Source of the DNA: Streptomyces xiamenensis | GTDB lineage: Bacteria > Actinomycetota > Actinomycetes > Streptomycetales > Streptomycetaceae | Direction: 5' to 3' | Assembly (NCBI RefSeq): GCF_000993785.3 | Contig: NZ_CP009922.3 | Span: 3,596,001 to 3,660,000, forward strand | Length of the DNA stretch: 64,000 nucleotides | Part shown: one piece after another, positions 44,247-54,150 of the stretch | Layout of the letters: the number at the start of each line of letters is the position of its first letter | How positions within the stretch are numbered: the stretch's first letter is position 1 | Position numbers and translations under genes: made by a program | Notes under the pieces: model-generated | The model's input: only the letters and a program-made list of their open reading frames with translations | Database searches by the model: none | Told to the model about the DNA's origin: nothing

Positions 44247-45092
44247 TCAGTCCCGCTCGCCCAGGATCGGGCGCAGCTGCTTGGGCAGCAGGTCCTCGCA
44301 CGCCTCGCGGGTGGGGGTGGTCAGCGCGTCCTGGACGCAGTCGAAGTAGTCCTTGTACACGAGCTGCACGGTGTAGGTGGTGAAGACGATCACCAGCGCC
44401 ATCCCGGCCAGCACCAGCCCGCCGATCGCCATCGCGACCGGGGAACGCGGGGCGGCGGCCCCGGCGCGCGGCGCGGTCGTGGGGCGGGGCGGGACCGGGG
44501 CCTCGCCCTCCACCTCGGCGACGGTCGCGCGGTGGTGGTCGGGGGCGGGCTGCTCCTCCGGCTCGCCCTTCTCGCCGCTCTCCCCGGGCTTCCTCTCGTC
44601 CTTGGGGCCGCCGCGCAGCGCGCTAATGCCCCAGTACAGGGCCAGCGCGCCCAGCAGCAGGCCCAGCCACTCCCAGCCGAACACACCGGCGAAGATGCCC
44701 CACAGGCCGGCCAGCACCGCGTACCGCGCGTGCCGCTGCGCCGGGTCGGTCGGGTCCCAGCGCGGCCCGAAGGGGCCGCCGCTGCCCGGGCCGCCGTCGC
44801 GGCCGTTGCCGCCGGGCTGCCGGGGTTCGCCGAAGGCGCCGTTGCCGCGGCCCGGCTGGCGCCGGCTCCACTGGCTGCCCCAGCGCGAACGCTGGTTGTC
44901 GTCGCCGTTCTCGGAGTCCTTGTGGTCCTCGCCGTTCCCGCTGCCGTTCCCGTTGCCGCGCCCGCTGTCGCCGTTGTCGTTCCGGCGGGACCGCCACGGC
45001 CGGTCGGGCTGGTTCTCGGGAGGCGCTGCGAAGGGGTTGTGCTCCTCGCCGGGCAGGTCCTGTCGCCCCGAGGCTCGCCGTCGATCGGTCAT
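44247..45092 (-). CDS. membrane protein with charged low-complexity N-terminus
   Basis: A 281-residue protein. The first ~125 residues are Arg/Asn/Asp/Gly-rich and disordered ([20 protein letters not shown]). Two close helices follow ([32 protein letters not shown]), a second charged linker, one more helix ([21 protein letters not shown]), and a tail with two Cys ([22 protein letters not shown]), perhaps a disulfide outside the cell. Function unknown. It is divergent from purN. Confidence 0.75.
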   Translation of the reverse strand: MTDRRRASGRQDLPGEEHNPFAAPPENQPDRPWRSRRNDNGDSGRGNGNGSGNGEDHKDSENGDDNQRSRWGSQWSRRQPGRGNGAFGEPRQPGGNGRDGGPGSGGPFGPRWDPTDPAQRHARYAVLAGLWGIFAGVFGWEWLGLLLGALALYWGISALRGGPKDERKPGESGEKGEPEEQPAPDHHRATVAEVEGEAPVPPRPTTAPRAGAAAPRSPVAMAIGGLVLAGMALVIVFTTYTVQLVYKDYFDCVQDALTTPTREACEDLLPKQLRPILGERD

Positions 45093-45249
45093 GTTGGTCG
45101 GCTGTCCCCTTCGTCCACGGTTCCGCTGGCAATGACCGTACCCGGCAGTGGCCGAACCCGTCGCACGGGGGAGGCCCGGTATGCCGGTATGGTGACCGGT
45201 GGCCGACGGCCTGTCGTGCTTCGCCCACCGCTGAAGGAAGATTCCCGCC

Positions 45250-45884
45250 GTGGCCCCAGCTCCGCAGCCCAAGGATCCCGCACGCCTTGTCGTCCTGGTT
45301 TCCGGCTCCGGTACCAATCTTCAGGCCCTGCTGGACGCCCAGTCGGCGCTCGGGCCCCGCTGGTACGGAGCGCAGGTGGTGGCGGTCGGCGCCGACCGCG
45401 AGGGCATCGAGGGGCTGCGGCGTGCCGAGCGCTCGGGGGTGCCGGCGTTCGTACGCCGGGTGCGCGACTACCCGACCCGCGCCGACTGGGACCGTGCCCT
45501 CACCGACGAGGTCGCCGCGTACGAGCCCGATCTCGTCGTCTCGGCCGGTTTCATGAAGATCGTGGGGCCCGCCTTCCTCGCCCGGTTCGGCGGGCGATTC
45601 ATCAATACCCATCCCGCGCTGCTGCCGAGTTTCCCCGGCGCCCACGGCGTACGGGACGCGCTCGCCCACGGCGTCAAGGTGACCGGCTGCACGGTGCACT
45701 TCGTCGACGCCGGGGTCGACACCGGCCCGATCATCGCCCAGGGCGCCGTGGACATCCGCGAGGAGGACGACGAGTCCTCGCTCCACGAGCGGATCAAGGA
45801 AGTCGAACGCTCCCTGCTCGTCGACGCCGTGGGCCGTCTCGCCCGCGAGGGATACCGCATCGAGGGACGAAAGGTTTCCATCCC

Positions 45885-45888
<4 letters not shown>
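45250..45888 (+). CDS. purN: phosphoribosylglycinamide formyltransferase
   Basis: A 212-residue GAR transformylase that moves a formyl group from 10-formyl-THF to GAR in purine synthesis. Motifs are [14 protein letters not shown] (phosphate binding), [12 protein letters not shown] with the catalytic Asn-His, and [15 protein letters not shown] with the catalytic Asp. GTG 45250 follows AAGGAAG. Its stop overlaps the purH start by GTGA, so the two are translationally coupled. Confidence 0.97.
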
Positions 45889-47465
<1,577 letters not shown>

Positions 47466-47524
47466 TGCCGCCGACGGGCGCCCCGTGGCGTCCGGTCGGT
47501 GTCGGATGACGGATGTCGGATGAC

Positions 47525-47569
47525 GGCGAACGGCCGCACCCCCGGGCTACGGGGGTGCGGCCGTTCGCC
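47525..47569. terminator. purNH terminator, 20-base stem
   Basis: Bases 47525-47544 pair with 47550-47569 around a five-base loop and TTTGCC follows. It lies between purH and a convergent small gene and can serve both strands. Confidence 0.88.
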
Positions 47570-47586
47570 TTTGCCGGGTCAGGCCG

Positions 47587-47877
47587 TCACGGCTGGGGGC
47601 GGTGCAGCAGCTCGACGAGGATGTCGTGCAGGACGCCGGCGTCGCGCGCGTCGTACAGCTGGTAGGGCGCGCCCTCCAGCGTGTACCACTCGTCGGCGCC
47701 CGCGTAGCGGACGCGCAGGGTGAGGACACCGTCCTCGTCGGCTCTGGTGTGCAGTTCCAATTCGCCGGTGATGGCACCGACTTCCTTGGTCATGACGCCA
47801 CCGCGCGGCGGCTTGAAGGTCGTGAACCGCTCGCTGTGCTCGCTCTGTGCGTTCTGTGCCTCACTCATACCGGACAT
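47587..47877 (-). CDS. small hypothetical protein
   Basis: About 96 residues from ATG 47877, with ATG 47868 as alternative. After a polar start the conserved-looking part is FKPPRGGVMTKEVGAITGELELHTRADEDGVLTLRVRYAGADEWYTLEG, a beta-rich pattern, then LVELLHRP. I know similar small actinobacterial proteins but no function. An internal ATG at 47793 (MTKEVG) could also start it. It lies ten bases after the HNH nuclease stop at 47888. Confidence 0.65.
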   Translation of the reverse strand: MSGMSEAQNAQSEHSERFTTFKPPRGGVMTKEVGAITGELELHTRADEDGVLTLRVRYAGADEWYTLEGAPYQLYDARDAGVLHDILVELLHRPQP

Positions 47878-47887
47878 CTGACCATGG

Positions 47888-48523
47888 TCAGCAGGTGTTG
47901 AGCATGCTTGTCAGGGCGGTCTTCTCGGCCGAATCCACGCTCAGGTTCCAGCGGTACTTGGCGCGTATCCACATCCGCGCGTAGGTGCACTGGTACGAGG
48001 AGACCGGCTTCCAGTCCGCCGGGTCCTGGTCGCCCTTGGAGCGGTTGGAGCTGGCGCTGGAGGCGATCAGCTGCGGGCTGGACAGGTCGTTGGCGAAGGA
48101 GCGCCGGGTGTCGGTGGTCCAGGAGTTGGCGCCGGAGCGCCATGCCTCGGCGAGCGGCACGATGTGGTCGATGTCCACGCCGGAGGCGCTGGTGACGGTG
48201 ACGCCGTCGTACGGGCTGTACCAGCTGCCCGAGGTGGGCTGACAGTTGCTGTCGACCACCACGTTGGAGCCGTCCCGCTTGAGGACGGTCTGCCGGGTGG
48301 TGCACCCGCCCGAGGATGTCCAGTGCGGGAAGAGGTCGCGCGAGTAGCCGGTCATCGAGCCCTCGGCCGCGACGCGCAGGGCGTTCAGCTCGGTGCGGGC
48401 GGTGGCGGCGGAGGGGATGTTGGGCGGTGCGGCGGTGGCCGGCTGGCCCAGGAGGACGAACAGCAGCGCGGTGCTCAGAGCGGTGGTGAGCACGGCGACG
48501 CCGCGTCGTGCGCGCGTCAGCAT
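47888..48523 (-). CDS. secreted HNH-family (DUF1524) nuclease
   Basis: A 211-residue exported protein. The signal peptide is RRGVAVLTTALSTALLFVLLGQPATA. The mature domain has the DUF1524/HNH signature VDIDHIVPLAEAWRSGA and, later, NRSKGDQDPADWKP, with cysteines suited to disulfides outside the cell. Such proteins are predicted to be extracellular DNases in Streptomyces. ATG 48523 was chosen because GGGAGG lies eight bases upstream; ATG 48538 overlaps that site. Confidence 0.9.
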   Translation of the reverse strand: MLTRARRGVAVLTTALSTALLFVLLGQPATAAPPNIPSAATARTELNALRVAAEGSMTGYSRDLFPHWTSSGGCTTRQTVLKRDGSNVVVDSNCQPTSGSWYSPYDGVTVTSASGVDIDHIVPLAEAWRSGANSWTTDTRRSFANDLSSPQLIASSASSNRSKGDQDPADWKPVSSYQCTYARMWIRAKYRWNLSVDSAEKTALTSMLNTC

Positions 48524-48685
48524 CAGGATGCCTCCCATAGGGGGGTGTGGGGGTTCCTGACAGATTGTTGAGTGCGTAGATGACGTGCTCATGACGATTT
48601 CTACGCGAGTTGATAACGCACCGCCCAACAGCGATGTGTGACAGGCCCGTTGACTCCACCCGGAGCCGGCCGGCCCCGGAACCGG

Positions 48686-49087
48686 TCAGCCCTGGGGCTT
48701 GGCGAACCAGTCGCGGCTGTCCCGCATGACCAGCAGGGCCACCAGGACGACCGAGGCCGCCAGCACCAGCAGGCCCAGCGTCCCGGTGCCGAAGCCCAGC
48801 AGCACCCCGGCCCCGCCCCACGCCATGGCGCCGATCCGCACCCGCGCCCCGCCCCGGGCGAAACGGGTGGCCAGCGCGATGCCGACCGCCCCGAACGCCA
48901 GGAAGATCACCCCGAGGGTGATCACCGGCCCGGCCGTCACGTCCAGCTCGCGCAGGGTCTCCTCGTCGCCGAATCCGGCCCGCAACGAGATCAGGGCCAT
49001 CAGCAGGTTCAGCCCGGCCACCGTGTACGCGAGGGCGCGGGCGGAACGGATACGGCCGGGAAGCCGCGGGGGCGGCGGAGTGCTCAT
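48686..49087 (-). CDS. four-helix membrane protein
   Basis: A 133-residue protein with four hydrophobic segments, beginning MSTPPPPRLPGRIRSARALAYTVAGLNLLMALISL. A small loop of acidic residues (GFGDEETLRELD) separates helices 1 and 2. No family recognised. Divergent from folD with 134 bases between starts. Confidence 0.75.
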   Translation of the reverse strand: MSTPPPPRLPGRIRSARALAYTVAGLNLLMALISLRAGFGDEETLRELDVTAGPVITLGVIFLAFGAVGIALATRFARGGARVRIGAMAWGGAGVLLGFGTGTLGLLVLAASVVLVALLVMRDSRDWFAKPQG

Positions 49088-49221
49088 GCGGTCAACGGCC
49101 CTCTCGGATCTTCTTTTTGTACACAATGCTGCCCGTTATTTGATCGTGCGCGCCCGCCCCTGTCCAGGGTTTCCCGGCGGGCGATTGGAGGCCAGGCCCC
49201 CGCATCCGCGAGGATGGGGGC

Positions 49222-50082
49222 ATGAGCGCCCAGATTCTCGATGGCAAGGCGACCGCCGCCGCGATCAAGTCCGACCTGACCACCCGGGTCCAGGCCCTCC
49301 GCGAGCGCGGCATCACGCCGGGCCTGGGCACCGTACTGGTCGGGGAGGACCCCGGCAGCCAGAAGTACGTGGCCGGCAAGCACCGCGACTGCGCCGCCGT
49401 GGGCATCGCGTCCATCCAGCGGGAACTGCCCGCGACCGCCACCCAGGAGGAGATCGAGGCGGTCGTCCGCGAGCTGAACGAGGACCCCGGCTGCACCGGC
49501 TACATCGTCCAGCTGCCGCTGCCGCGCGGCATCGACGTCAACCGCGTCCTCGCCCTCATGGACCCCGACAAGGACGCCGACGGCCTGCACCCGGTGAACC
49601 TCGGCCGGCTCGTCCTCAACGAGACCGCCCCGCTACCCTGCACCCCCAACGGCATCATCGAGCTGCTGCGCCGGCACGGCGTGGAGATCGCCGGAGCCCA
49701 GGTCGCCGTCGTCGGCCGCGGCATCACCGTGGGCCGATCGCTGCCGCTGCTGCTCACCCGCCGCAGCGAGAACGCCACCGTGACCCAGTGCCACACCGGC
49801 ACCCGCGACCTGTCGGCGCAGCTGCGCGCCGCCGACATCATCGTGGCGGCGGCCGGGGTGCCGCACCTGGTCAAGCCGGAGGACGTGAAGCCGGGCGCCG
49901 CCGTCCTCGACGTGGGCGTCAGCCGGGACGAGAGCGGCAAGATCGTCGGCGACGTCCACCCGGGCGTCGCGGAGGTGGCCGGCTGGCTCTCCCCGAACCC
50001 CGGCGGCGTCGGCCCGATGACCCGGGCGATGCTCCTGCGCAACGTGGTCGAGGCCGCCGAGCGGCAGGCGGCCACCGCATGA
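49222..50082 (+). CDS. folD: methylenetetrahydrofolate dehydrogenase / cyclohydrolase
   Basis: A 286-residue bifunctional enzyme that interconverts 5,10-methylene-THF and 10-formyl-THF using NADP. Motifs are [24 protein letters not shown] with the catalytic Lys, [40 protein letters not shown] and [16 protein letters not shown] for the cofactor. It ends in [19 protein letters not shown] 49222. It overlaps the DUF3017 gene by four bases. Confidence 0.98.
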   Translation: MSAQILDGKATAAAIKSDLTTRVQALRERGITPGLGTVLVGEDPGSQKYVAGKHRDCAAVGIASIQRELPATATQEEIEAVVRELNEDPGCTGYIVQLPLPRGIDVNRVLALMDPDKDADGLHPVNLGRLVLNETAPLPCTPNGIIELLRRHGVEIAGAQVAVVGRGITVGRSLPLLLTRRSENATVTQCHTGTRDLSAQLRAADIIVAAAGVPHLVKPEDVKPGAAVLDVGVSRDESGKIVGDVHPGVAEVAGWLSPNPGGVGPMTRAMLLRNVVEAAERQAATA

Positions 50083-50540
50083 CCCCACGGCTCTCGCTGC
50101 CCCGTCCGGTGCGGGACTGGATCGGCCGGGTGCGCAAGGTGGCCACCGTGGGCGGCGGCGGCAGCCCGTCCGACAAGTACAGCACCCGGGACACCGCGCG
50201 CCCCGAGGGCGGGCGGCGCACGGCGCCCGGCAGCGCGCCCGCGGCGATACGGCAGTGGCCGCTGGTGGGGGTGCTGGGCGGCACCCTTCTCGGGCTGCTG
50301 GTCACGCTCGGGAACTTCCGGATCGGGCTGCTGATCGTCGGCGGCGCCCTGGTGGCGGCCGCCGCGCTGCGCGCCTGGCTGCCGGAGGTGGGGATGCTGG
50401 CGGTGCGCTCACGGGCCACGGACATCGTCACCTACGGGCTGCTGGGGCTGACGATCGTGCTGCTGACGCTGATGGCCCAGCCGAAGCCGTGGCTGGAGGT
50501 CCCGTTCTTCAACGACGTGCTGAGGTTCTCGGCGGGATAA
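50079..50540 (+). CDS. DUF3017 membrane protein
   Basis: A 153-residue protein. A ~60-residue polar N-terminus ([19 protein letters not shown]) precedes three transmembrane helices ([37 protein letters not shown], and the last near [10 protein letters not shown]). DUF3017 genes follow folD in Streptomyces, as here with an ATGA overlap. Function unknown. Confidence 0.85.
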   Translation: MTPRLSLPRPVRDWIGRVRKVATVGGGGSPSDKYSTRDTARPEGGRRTAPGSAPAAIRQWPLVGVLGGTLLGLLVTLGNFRIGLLIVGGALVAAAALRAWLPEVGMLAVRSRATDIVTYGLLGLTIVLLTLMAQPKPWLEVPFFNDVLRFSAG

Positions 50541-50640
50541 CGGCTGTACCGGGACGGTCACGGGCCCGTCCCGGTGCTGTGCCGCGCCGTGTGCGGGGGC
50601 CACGGCCGGGCAGGAAGCCCGCAGGAAGAGGGGGCGGGCC

Positions 50641-50868
50641 GTGCCGATCGAAACCTTTGTCATCGTGTTCCCCATCGCACTGGTGCTGTTCTGGGGCACC
50701 CTGCTGCTGGTCATCGTCCGGAGCCTGGGCAAGCGGGCCCGGGCGGGACGCCGCCCCGGGAGCGGGAGCGACTCATCGGGCGGCGGCGGTTTCTTCGCCG
50801 CCGGGGACGGCGGTGGCGGGGGCGACGGCGGTGGCGGTGGGGGAGACGGTGGCGGGGGCGGCTGCTGA
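50641..50868 (+). CDS. 75-residue membrane microprotein with Gly-rich tail ending in Cys
   Basis: Starts at GTG 50641 (MPIETFVIVFPIALVLFWGTLLLVIVRSLGKRARAG): one transmembrane helix and a basic stop. The C-terminal ~30 residues are almost only Gly with Asp (FFAAGDGGGGGDGGGGGGD) and end in a single Cys. The GC-rich repeats that code the tail might exaggerate length by slippage. I know no function. It lies between DUF3017 and the BCCT transporter, with 100 and 126 bases on either side. Confidence 0.6.
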   Translation: MPIETFVIVFPIALVLFWGTLLLVIVRSLGKRARAGRRPGSGSDSSGGGGFFAAGDGGGGGDGGGGGGDGGGGGC

Positions 50869-50994
50869 GACGCGTGTGCGATTCGTCTCCGCACGGAAAT
50901 CGAACCGTGACACATACATCTTTCCCCATAGGGCAGGCGCGCAACGTTGACCAGGTCGTTTACACGGCCTTCGCACCGCCCAGAGGGGAAACGC

Positions 50995-52686
50995 ATGTCG
51001 GACCGGAAACCCGCACCGTCACCACCCGTGAAATCACAACCGTGGTTTCAAACGATCGCCCCCTGGGTCTTCTGGCCCTCGGTCGCGATCATCGGGGCCT
51101 TCGTGCTGTGGGCCATCATCTGGGACGACGCCGCCAACCGCGTGGTCATGAACCTCAACTCGGACGTGGTTGGCAACCTCGGCTGGTACTACATGGTGCT
51201 GGTCTCGCTCTTCGTGATCTTCGTCGTCTGGGTCGGGCTCAGCCGCTTCGGTGACATCAAGCTCGGCAAGGACGACGACAAGCCGGACTTCTCCACCGCC
51301 TCCTGGCTGGCGATGCTGTTCGCCGCCGGCATGGGCATCGGCCTCGTCTACTGGGGCGTCGCCGAGCCGCTCACCTTCTACGACTCGCCGCGCCCCGGCG
51401 TGGACGGCGGCGAGGCCGAAGCGACCAGGGCCGCCTTCTCCCAGACCTTCCTGCACTGGGGCATCCACCCCTGGGCGATCTACGTGGTGGTCGGTCTGGC
51501 CATCGCGTACGCCGTGCACCGCAAGGGCCGCCCCGTGTCCATCCGCTGGGCGCTGGAGCCGCTGCTCGGCGACCGCGTCAAGGGCCGGTGGGGTGACGCC
51601 ATCGACGTCATCGCGCTGGTCGGTACGGTCTTCGGTGTCGCCACCTCGCTCGGCTTCGGTGTCATGCAGATATCCGCGGGCGCCGACTTCCTCGGCTGGG
51701 CCGACAACCCGGGCACCGCGCTCCAGGTGGCGCTGATCGTCGGCATCACGCTGCTGGCGCTGCTCTCGGTGCTCTCCGGGCTCGGCAAGGGCATGAAGTG
51801 GCTGTCCAACACCAACATGGTGCTGTTCTTCTGCCTGATGGCCTTCATCCTGATCGCCGGCTCCACCACCCTGCTGCTGTCGGACTTCACCGAGAACATC
51901 GGCAACTACCTCCAGGCGCTGCCCTCGCTCAGCTTCGACACCGGTGCCGCCCATGGCGAAGAGGGCCGGGCGTGGGTGAGCGGCTGGACCGTCTTCTACT
52001 GGGGCTGGTGGATCTCCTGGGCGCCCTTCGTCGGCATCTTCATCGCCCGCGTCTCCAAGGGCCGCACCGTGCGGCAGTTCGTCGGCGGCGTGCTGCTGGT
52101 GCCCTCGCTGCTGACCTTCTTCTGGTACTCCGTGATCGGCGGCTCGGCCGTCCAGCAGGAGCGGGGCGAGCCCGGCTCGATGGTCGGCGCGGACGGCGTG
52201 GACAAGGACAGTGCCCTCTTCCAGCTGCTGGACCACTTCCCGGGCGGCGCCCTGGTCGCGGGTCTGACCATGCTGCTGATCGTGCTGTTCTTCGTCACCT
52301 CCTCGGACTCCGGTTCGTACGTGGTGGACATGCTGGCCTCCGGCGGGGACCCGACGCCGCCGCGCTGGAGCCGCGTGTTCTGGTCGGTGGTCGAGGGCAC
52401 GGTGGCCATCGCGCTGCTGGTGGCCGCGGGCAGTGACGCGCTCACCACGCTCCAAACGGTGGCGATCATCATCGCCCTGCCCTTCAGTTTCGTGATGATC
52501 GCGATGTGTATCGCCACGCTGAAGCAGTTCCGCGCGGAACGGGCCGCCTACCTGGCGGCCGAGCGCCGCAAGACGGAGACGCGACTGATCGAGGAGGCCG
52601 TGGCCGCGCTCGAGGAGGCCGACAAAGCGACGGCCGAGGGCGTGAACGGCACCGGCAAGAAGCCGACGGCCACCACCCGCACCTGA
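50995..52686 (+). CDS. BCCT family osmolyte transporter
   Basis: A 563-residue sodium- or proton-coupled transporter for betaine, choline or carnitine. About twelve membrane segments include MLFAAGMGIGLVYWGVAEP and the signature WTVFYWGWWISWAPFVGIFIARVSKGRTVRQF, whose Trp residues form the substrate site. A Lys/Glu-rich C-terminal tail may sense osmotic change as in BetP. ATG 50995 follows AGAGGGGAAACGC. It ends in a terminator that overlaps a direct repeat. Confidence 0.94.
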   Translation: MSDRKPAPSPPVKSQPWFQTIAPWVFWPSVAIIGAFVLWAIIWDDAANRVVMNLNSDVVGNLGWYYMVLVSLFVIFVVWVGLSRFGDIKLGKDDDKPDFSTASWLAMLFAAGMGIGLVYWGVAEPLTFYDSPRPGVDGGEAEATRAAFSQTFLHWGIHPWAIYVVVGLAIAYAVHRKGRPVSIRWALEPLLGDRVKGRWGDAIDVIALVGTVFGVATSLGFGVMQISAGADFLGWADNPGTALQVALIVGITLLALLSVLSGLGKGMKWLSNTNMVLFFCLMAFILIAGSTTLLLSDFTENIGNYLQALPSLSFDTGAAHGEEGRAWVSGWTVFYWGWWISWAPFVGIFIARVSKGRTVRQFVGGVLLVPSLLTFFWYSVIGGSAVQQERGEPGSMVGADGVDKDSALFQLLDHFPGGALVAGLTMLLIVLFFVTSSDSGSYVVDMLASGGDPTPPRWSRVFWSVVEGTVAIALLVAAGSDALTTLQTVAIIIALPFSFVMIAMCIATLKQFRAERAAYLAAERRKTETRLIEEAVAALEEADKATAEGVNGTGKKPTATTRT

Positions 52687-52705
52687 TCGTTACGTCCCTC
52701 TGCAC

Positions 52706-52748
52706 AGCCCCCGGGCGCCGGTCCACTCCCGTACCGGCCCCGGGGGCT
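52706..52748 (+). terminator. terminator after the BCCT transporter gene
   Basis: Bases 52706-52722 pair with 52733-52748 with one bulged base, around a 10-base loop, followed by TTCCTC. Its 3' half belongs to the 47-base direct repeat. Confidence 0.8.
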
Positions 52749-52763
52749 TCCTCATGCGCGGCG
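52717..52763 (+). repeat. 47-base direct repeat, left copy
   Basis: Identical over 47 bases to 53564-53610 in the same orientation. It includes the terminator loop, its 3' arm and the following CTTCCTCATGCGCGGCG. The two copies bracket the toxin-antitoxin genes exactly, 847 bases apart. Confidence 0.92.
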
Positions 52764-52826
52764 CCGCTGAGGCGCCATCGGACGGGCGGGTGGGTGCCCG
52801 GATCTTCGGTCGAAAACCTCCGTGAA

Positions 52827-52857
52827 CTCATGGAATCAGATACTCTGATTCCATGAG
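52827..52857. promoter_or_regulatory. operator palindrome of the toxin-antitoxin operon
   Basis: CTCATGGAATCAGA (52827-52840) and its exact reverse complement (52844-52857) are separated by TAC. The right arm includes the antitoxin start codon. Phd/YefM antitoxins bind such palindromes to repress their own operon. The position suggests a very short or absent leader. Confidence 0.85.
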
Positions 52858-53107
52858 GACGATGACGGCGACAGAGGTCGCGCGCAATTTCGCCTCCGTG
52901 CTGGACCGTGCCGAGCATGGGGAAACCATCGTGATCACCCGTGGCGGTCGCCGGTTGGCCACCCTCGCCCCCACGCCGGCCGGGAACGGAGCCGCGATCA
53001 AGGAGTTCCTTGCCGCGCAATCCCTTGACGAGGACTTCGCCGACGACGTGGCGGCGGCCCGGGAGAGTGTGACCGACGAGATGGGCGCGACATGGCACGA
53101 CGACTGA
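52853..53107 (+). CDS. Phd/YefM family antitoxin
   Basis: An 84-residue antitoxin. The N-terminal DNA-binding fold reads MTATEVARNFASVLDRAEHGETIVITRGGRRLATLAP. The C-terminal acidic tail (SLDEDFADDVAAARESV) would wrap the toxin. ATG 52853 lies inside the operator; ATG 52862 is possible. It overlaps the toxin gene by 16 bases. Confidence 0.92.
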   Translation: MRTMTATEVARNFASVLDRAEHGETIVITRGGRRLATLAPTPAGNGAAIKEFLAAQSLDEDFADDVAAARESVTDEMGATWHDD

Positions 53108-53523
53108 TCCTGGACACCGGCGTCGTCATCCGGGCGGAGCGCAGCGGTGCCGGCCTCGGTCGGCTGCTCGACGACGAGGACGATGTAACCATCGCGGCGG
53201 TGACGCTGGCCGAGTTGCAGTTCGGTGTGGAGCTGGCGGACGGCGCCCGACGAGAGCGCCGACAGGCGTTCGTCGACGGCGTGCGGGCGCTCATTCCCGT
53301 CGAGGATTACACAGCCGAGATCGCGGTCGTCCACGCCCGCCTCCTCGCCGCCGTCCGCCGCCAGGGCAAGCCACGAGGCGCCCACGACCTCATCGTCGCG
53401 GCGACAGCGGCTGCCACCGCGCGAACATTGCTCACCATGGACGACAAGGCCGCCTTCGACGGCCTGCCGGGGGTGCGTGCCTCGATTCTCCCCGCGGAGC
53501 CCTCCGGCCGGTCGCGGGGCTGA
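53092..53523 (+). CDS. VapC-like PIN-domain toxin
   Basis: A 143-residue PIN ribonuclease. The acidic metal-binding set is visible: Asp in RLILDTGVVIRAE, Glu in VTLAELQFGVELA, Asp in PRGAHDLIVAATAAAT and Asp in LLTMDDKAAFDGLPG. It would cut RNA, often tRNA or rRNA, when the antitoxin is lost. ATG 53092 overlaps the antitoxin end. A terminator follows. Confidence 0.92.
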   Translation: MARRLILDTGVVIRAERSGAGLGRLLDDEDDVTIAAVTLAELQFGVELADGARRERRQAFVDGVRALIPVEDYTAEIAVVHARLLAAVRRQGKPRGAHDLIVAATAAATARTLLTMDDKAAFDGLPGVRASILPAEPSGRSRG

Positions 53524-53555
53524 AGGGGCCGACCGGGCCACCTCCCTCGCCGGTC

Positions 53556-53593
53556 CCCCCGGGGCCGGTCCACTCCCGTACCGGCCCCGGGGG
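53556..53593 (+). terminator. terminator after the toxin gene
   Basis: CCCCCGGGGCCGGT (53556-53569) pairs perfectly with bases 53580-53593 around a 10-base loop, followed by CTTCCTC. Its 3' half belongs to the right copy of the 47-base repeat. Confidence 0.82.
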
Positions 53594-53610
53594 CTTCCTC
53601 ATGCGCGGCG
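53564..53610 (+). repeat. 47-base direct repeat, right copy
   Basis: Exact copy of 52717-52763. Similarity to the left copy continues only weakly upstream and stops right after the repeat. The right copy ends at the 3' end of a minus-strand small gene. Confidence 0.92.
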
Positions 53611-53784
53611 GCGCCGGGGGTCGAGTTTCTGGTCGAACCGGCACTCGGGCGCCCCGGAGGGCGCTGGTTCGCCGCTGAGCGCGTGGCACAGCCGCGCGTG
53701 CAGGAGTTCCGCCTCGACGGCCGAGAGCAGGACCACCCGGGTCTCGCCGTTCACCGGCACGGGCACCTGGAGCGGTGGCGTCAC
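53599..53784 (-). CDS. 61-residue hypothetical protein
   Basis: Starts at GTG 53784, inside the stop of the upstream gene (GTGA overlap). It begins MTPPLQVPVPVNGETRVVLLSAVEAELLHARLCHALSG and ends in a basic RRRRA. The tail is coded by the direct repeat, so the original end may have been altered when the repeat arose. Function unknown. Confidence 0.6.
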   Translation of the reverse strand: MTPPLQVPVPVNGETRVVLLSAVEAELLHARLCHALSGEPAPSGAPECRFDQKLDPRRRRA

Positions 53785-53978
53785 AGCGCCACCACCGTCA
53801 GGACCTCGCGCAGACTGCGCTTGAGGACGCAGAAGTGGTACGCCAGCTCCTCGGTGGAGGCGGAGTCGAGCCGCAGGCTCTCCGCATCGGCCAAGTTCTC
53901 CCGTGCCACCGTGAGAACGGCCGACCTCCGTACGTCGGCCACCTGCTCATTCGGGTAACGCGTGGTGCCGTGTGACAC
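53781..53978 (-). CDS. 65-residue hypothetical protein
   Basis: GTG 53978 is preceded by AAGGAGGGAGG, a very strong ribosome site, and was chosen for that reason over an upstream ATG at 54014. The protein is charged and helical (AVLTVARENLADAESLRLDSASTEELAYHFCVLKRSLREVL). Function unknown. It forms a two-gene operon with the next small gene and is divergent from the helix-turn-helix gene at 54.1 kb. Confidence 0.7.
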   Translation of the reverse strand: MSHGTTRYPNEQVADVRRSAVLTVARENLADAESLRLDSASTEELAYHFCVLKRSLREVLTVVAL

Positions 53979-54101
53979 GTTGACCTCCCTCCTTGGAGTC
54001 GTTCCTCTACTCACCGTGACGTACCACGGGCGGTCCGCGCGGCGTCAAACAAGGCGTCAAATGGGTGTCATTCGCCGACGGTTGGCGTTACCGTGAGGAG
54101 C

Positions 54102-54150
54102 GTGACGACCACACCGAACAGCGCTCTGCGAGCCGTCCGCATGGGATTGC
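54102..54150 (+). other. out-of-frame N-terminus of the helix-turn-helix gene
   Basis: GAGGAGC precedes GTG 54102, which reads VTTTPNSALRAVRMGL, a typical start for this regulator type. After GGATTGC the expected continuation MSQDDLARAIREAG is in another frame. Loss of two bases or gain of one near 54148 explains this. Confidence 0.6.

Noticed and set aside
52717..53610. Insertion sequence or integrase-driven element
   Set aside because: No transposase, integrase or terminal inverted repeats. The 47-base direct repeats are too long for target-site duplications and contain terminator sequence.
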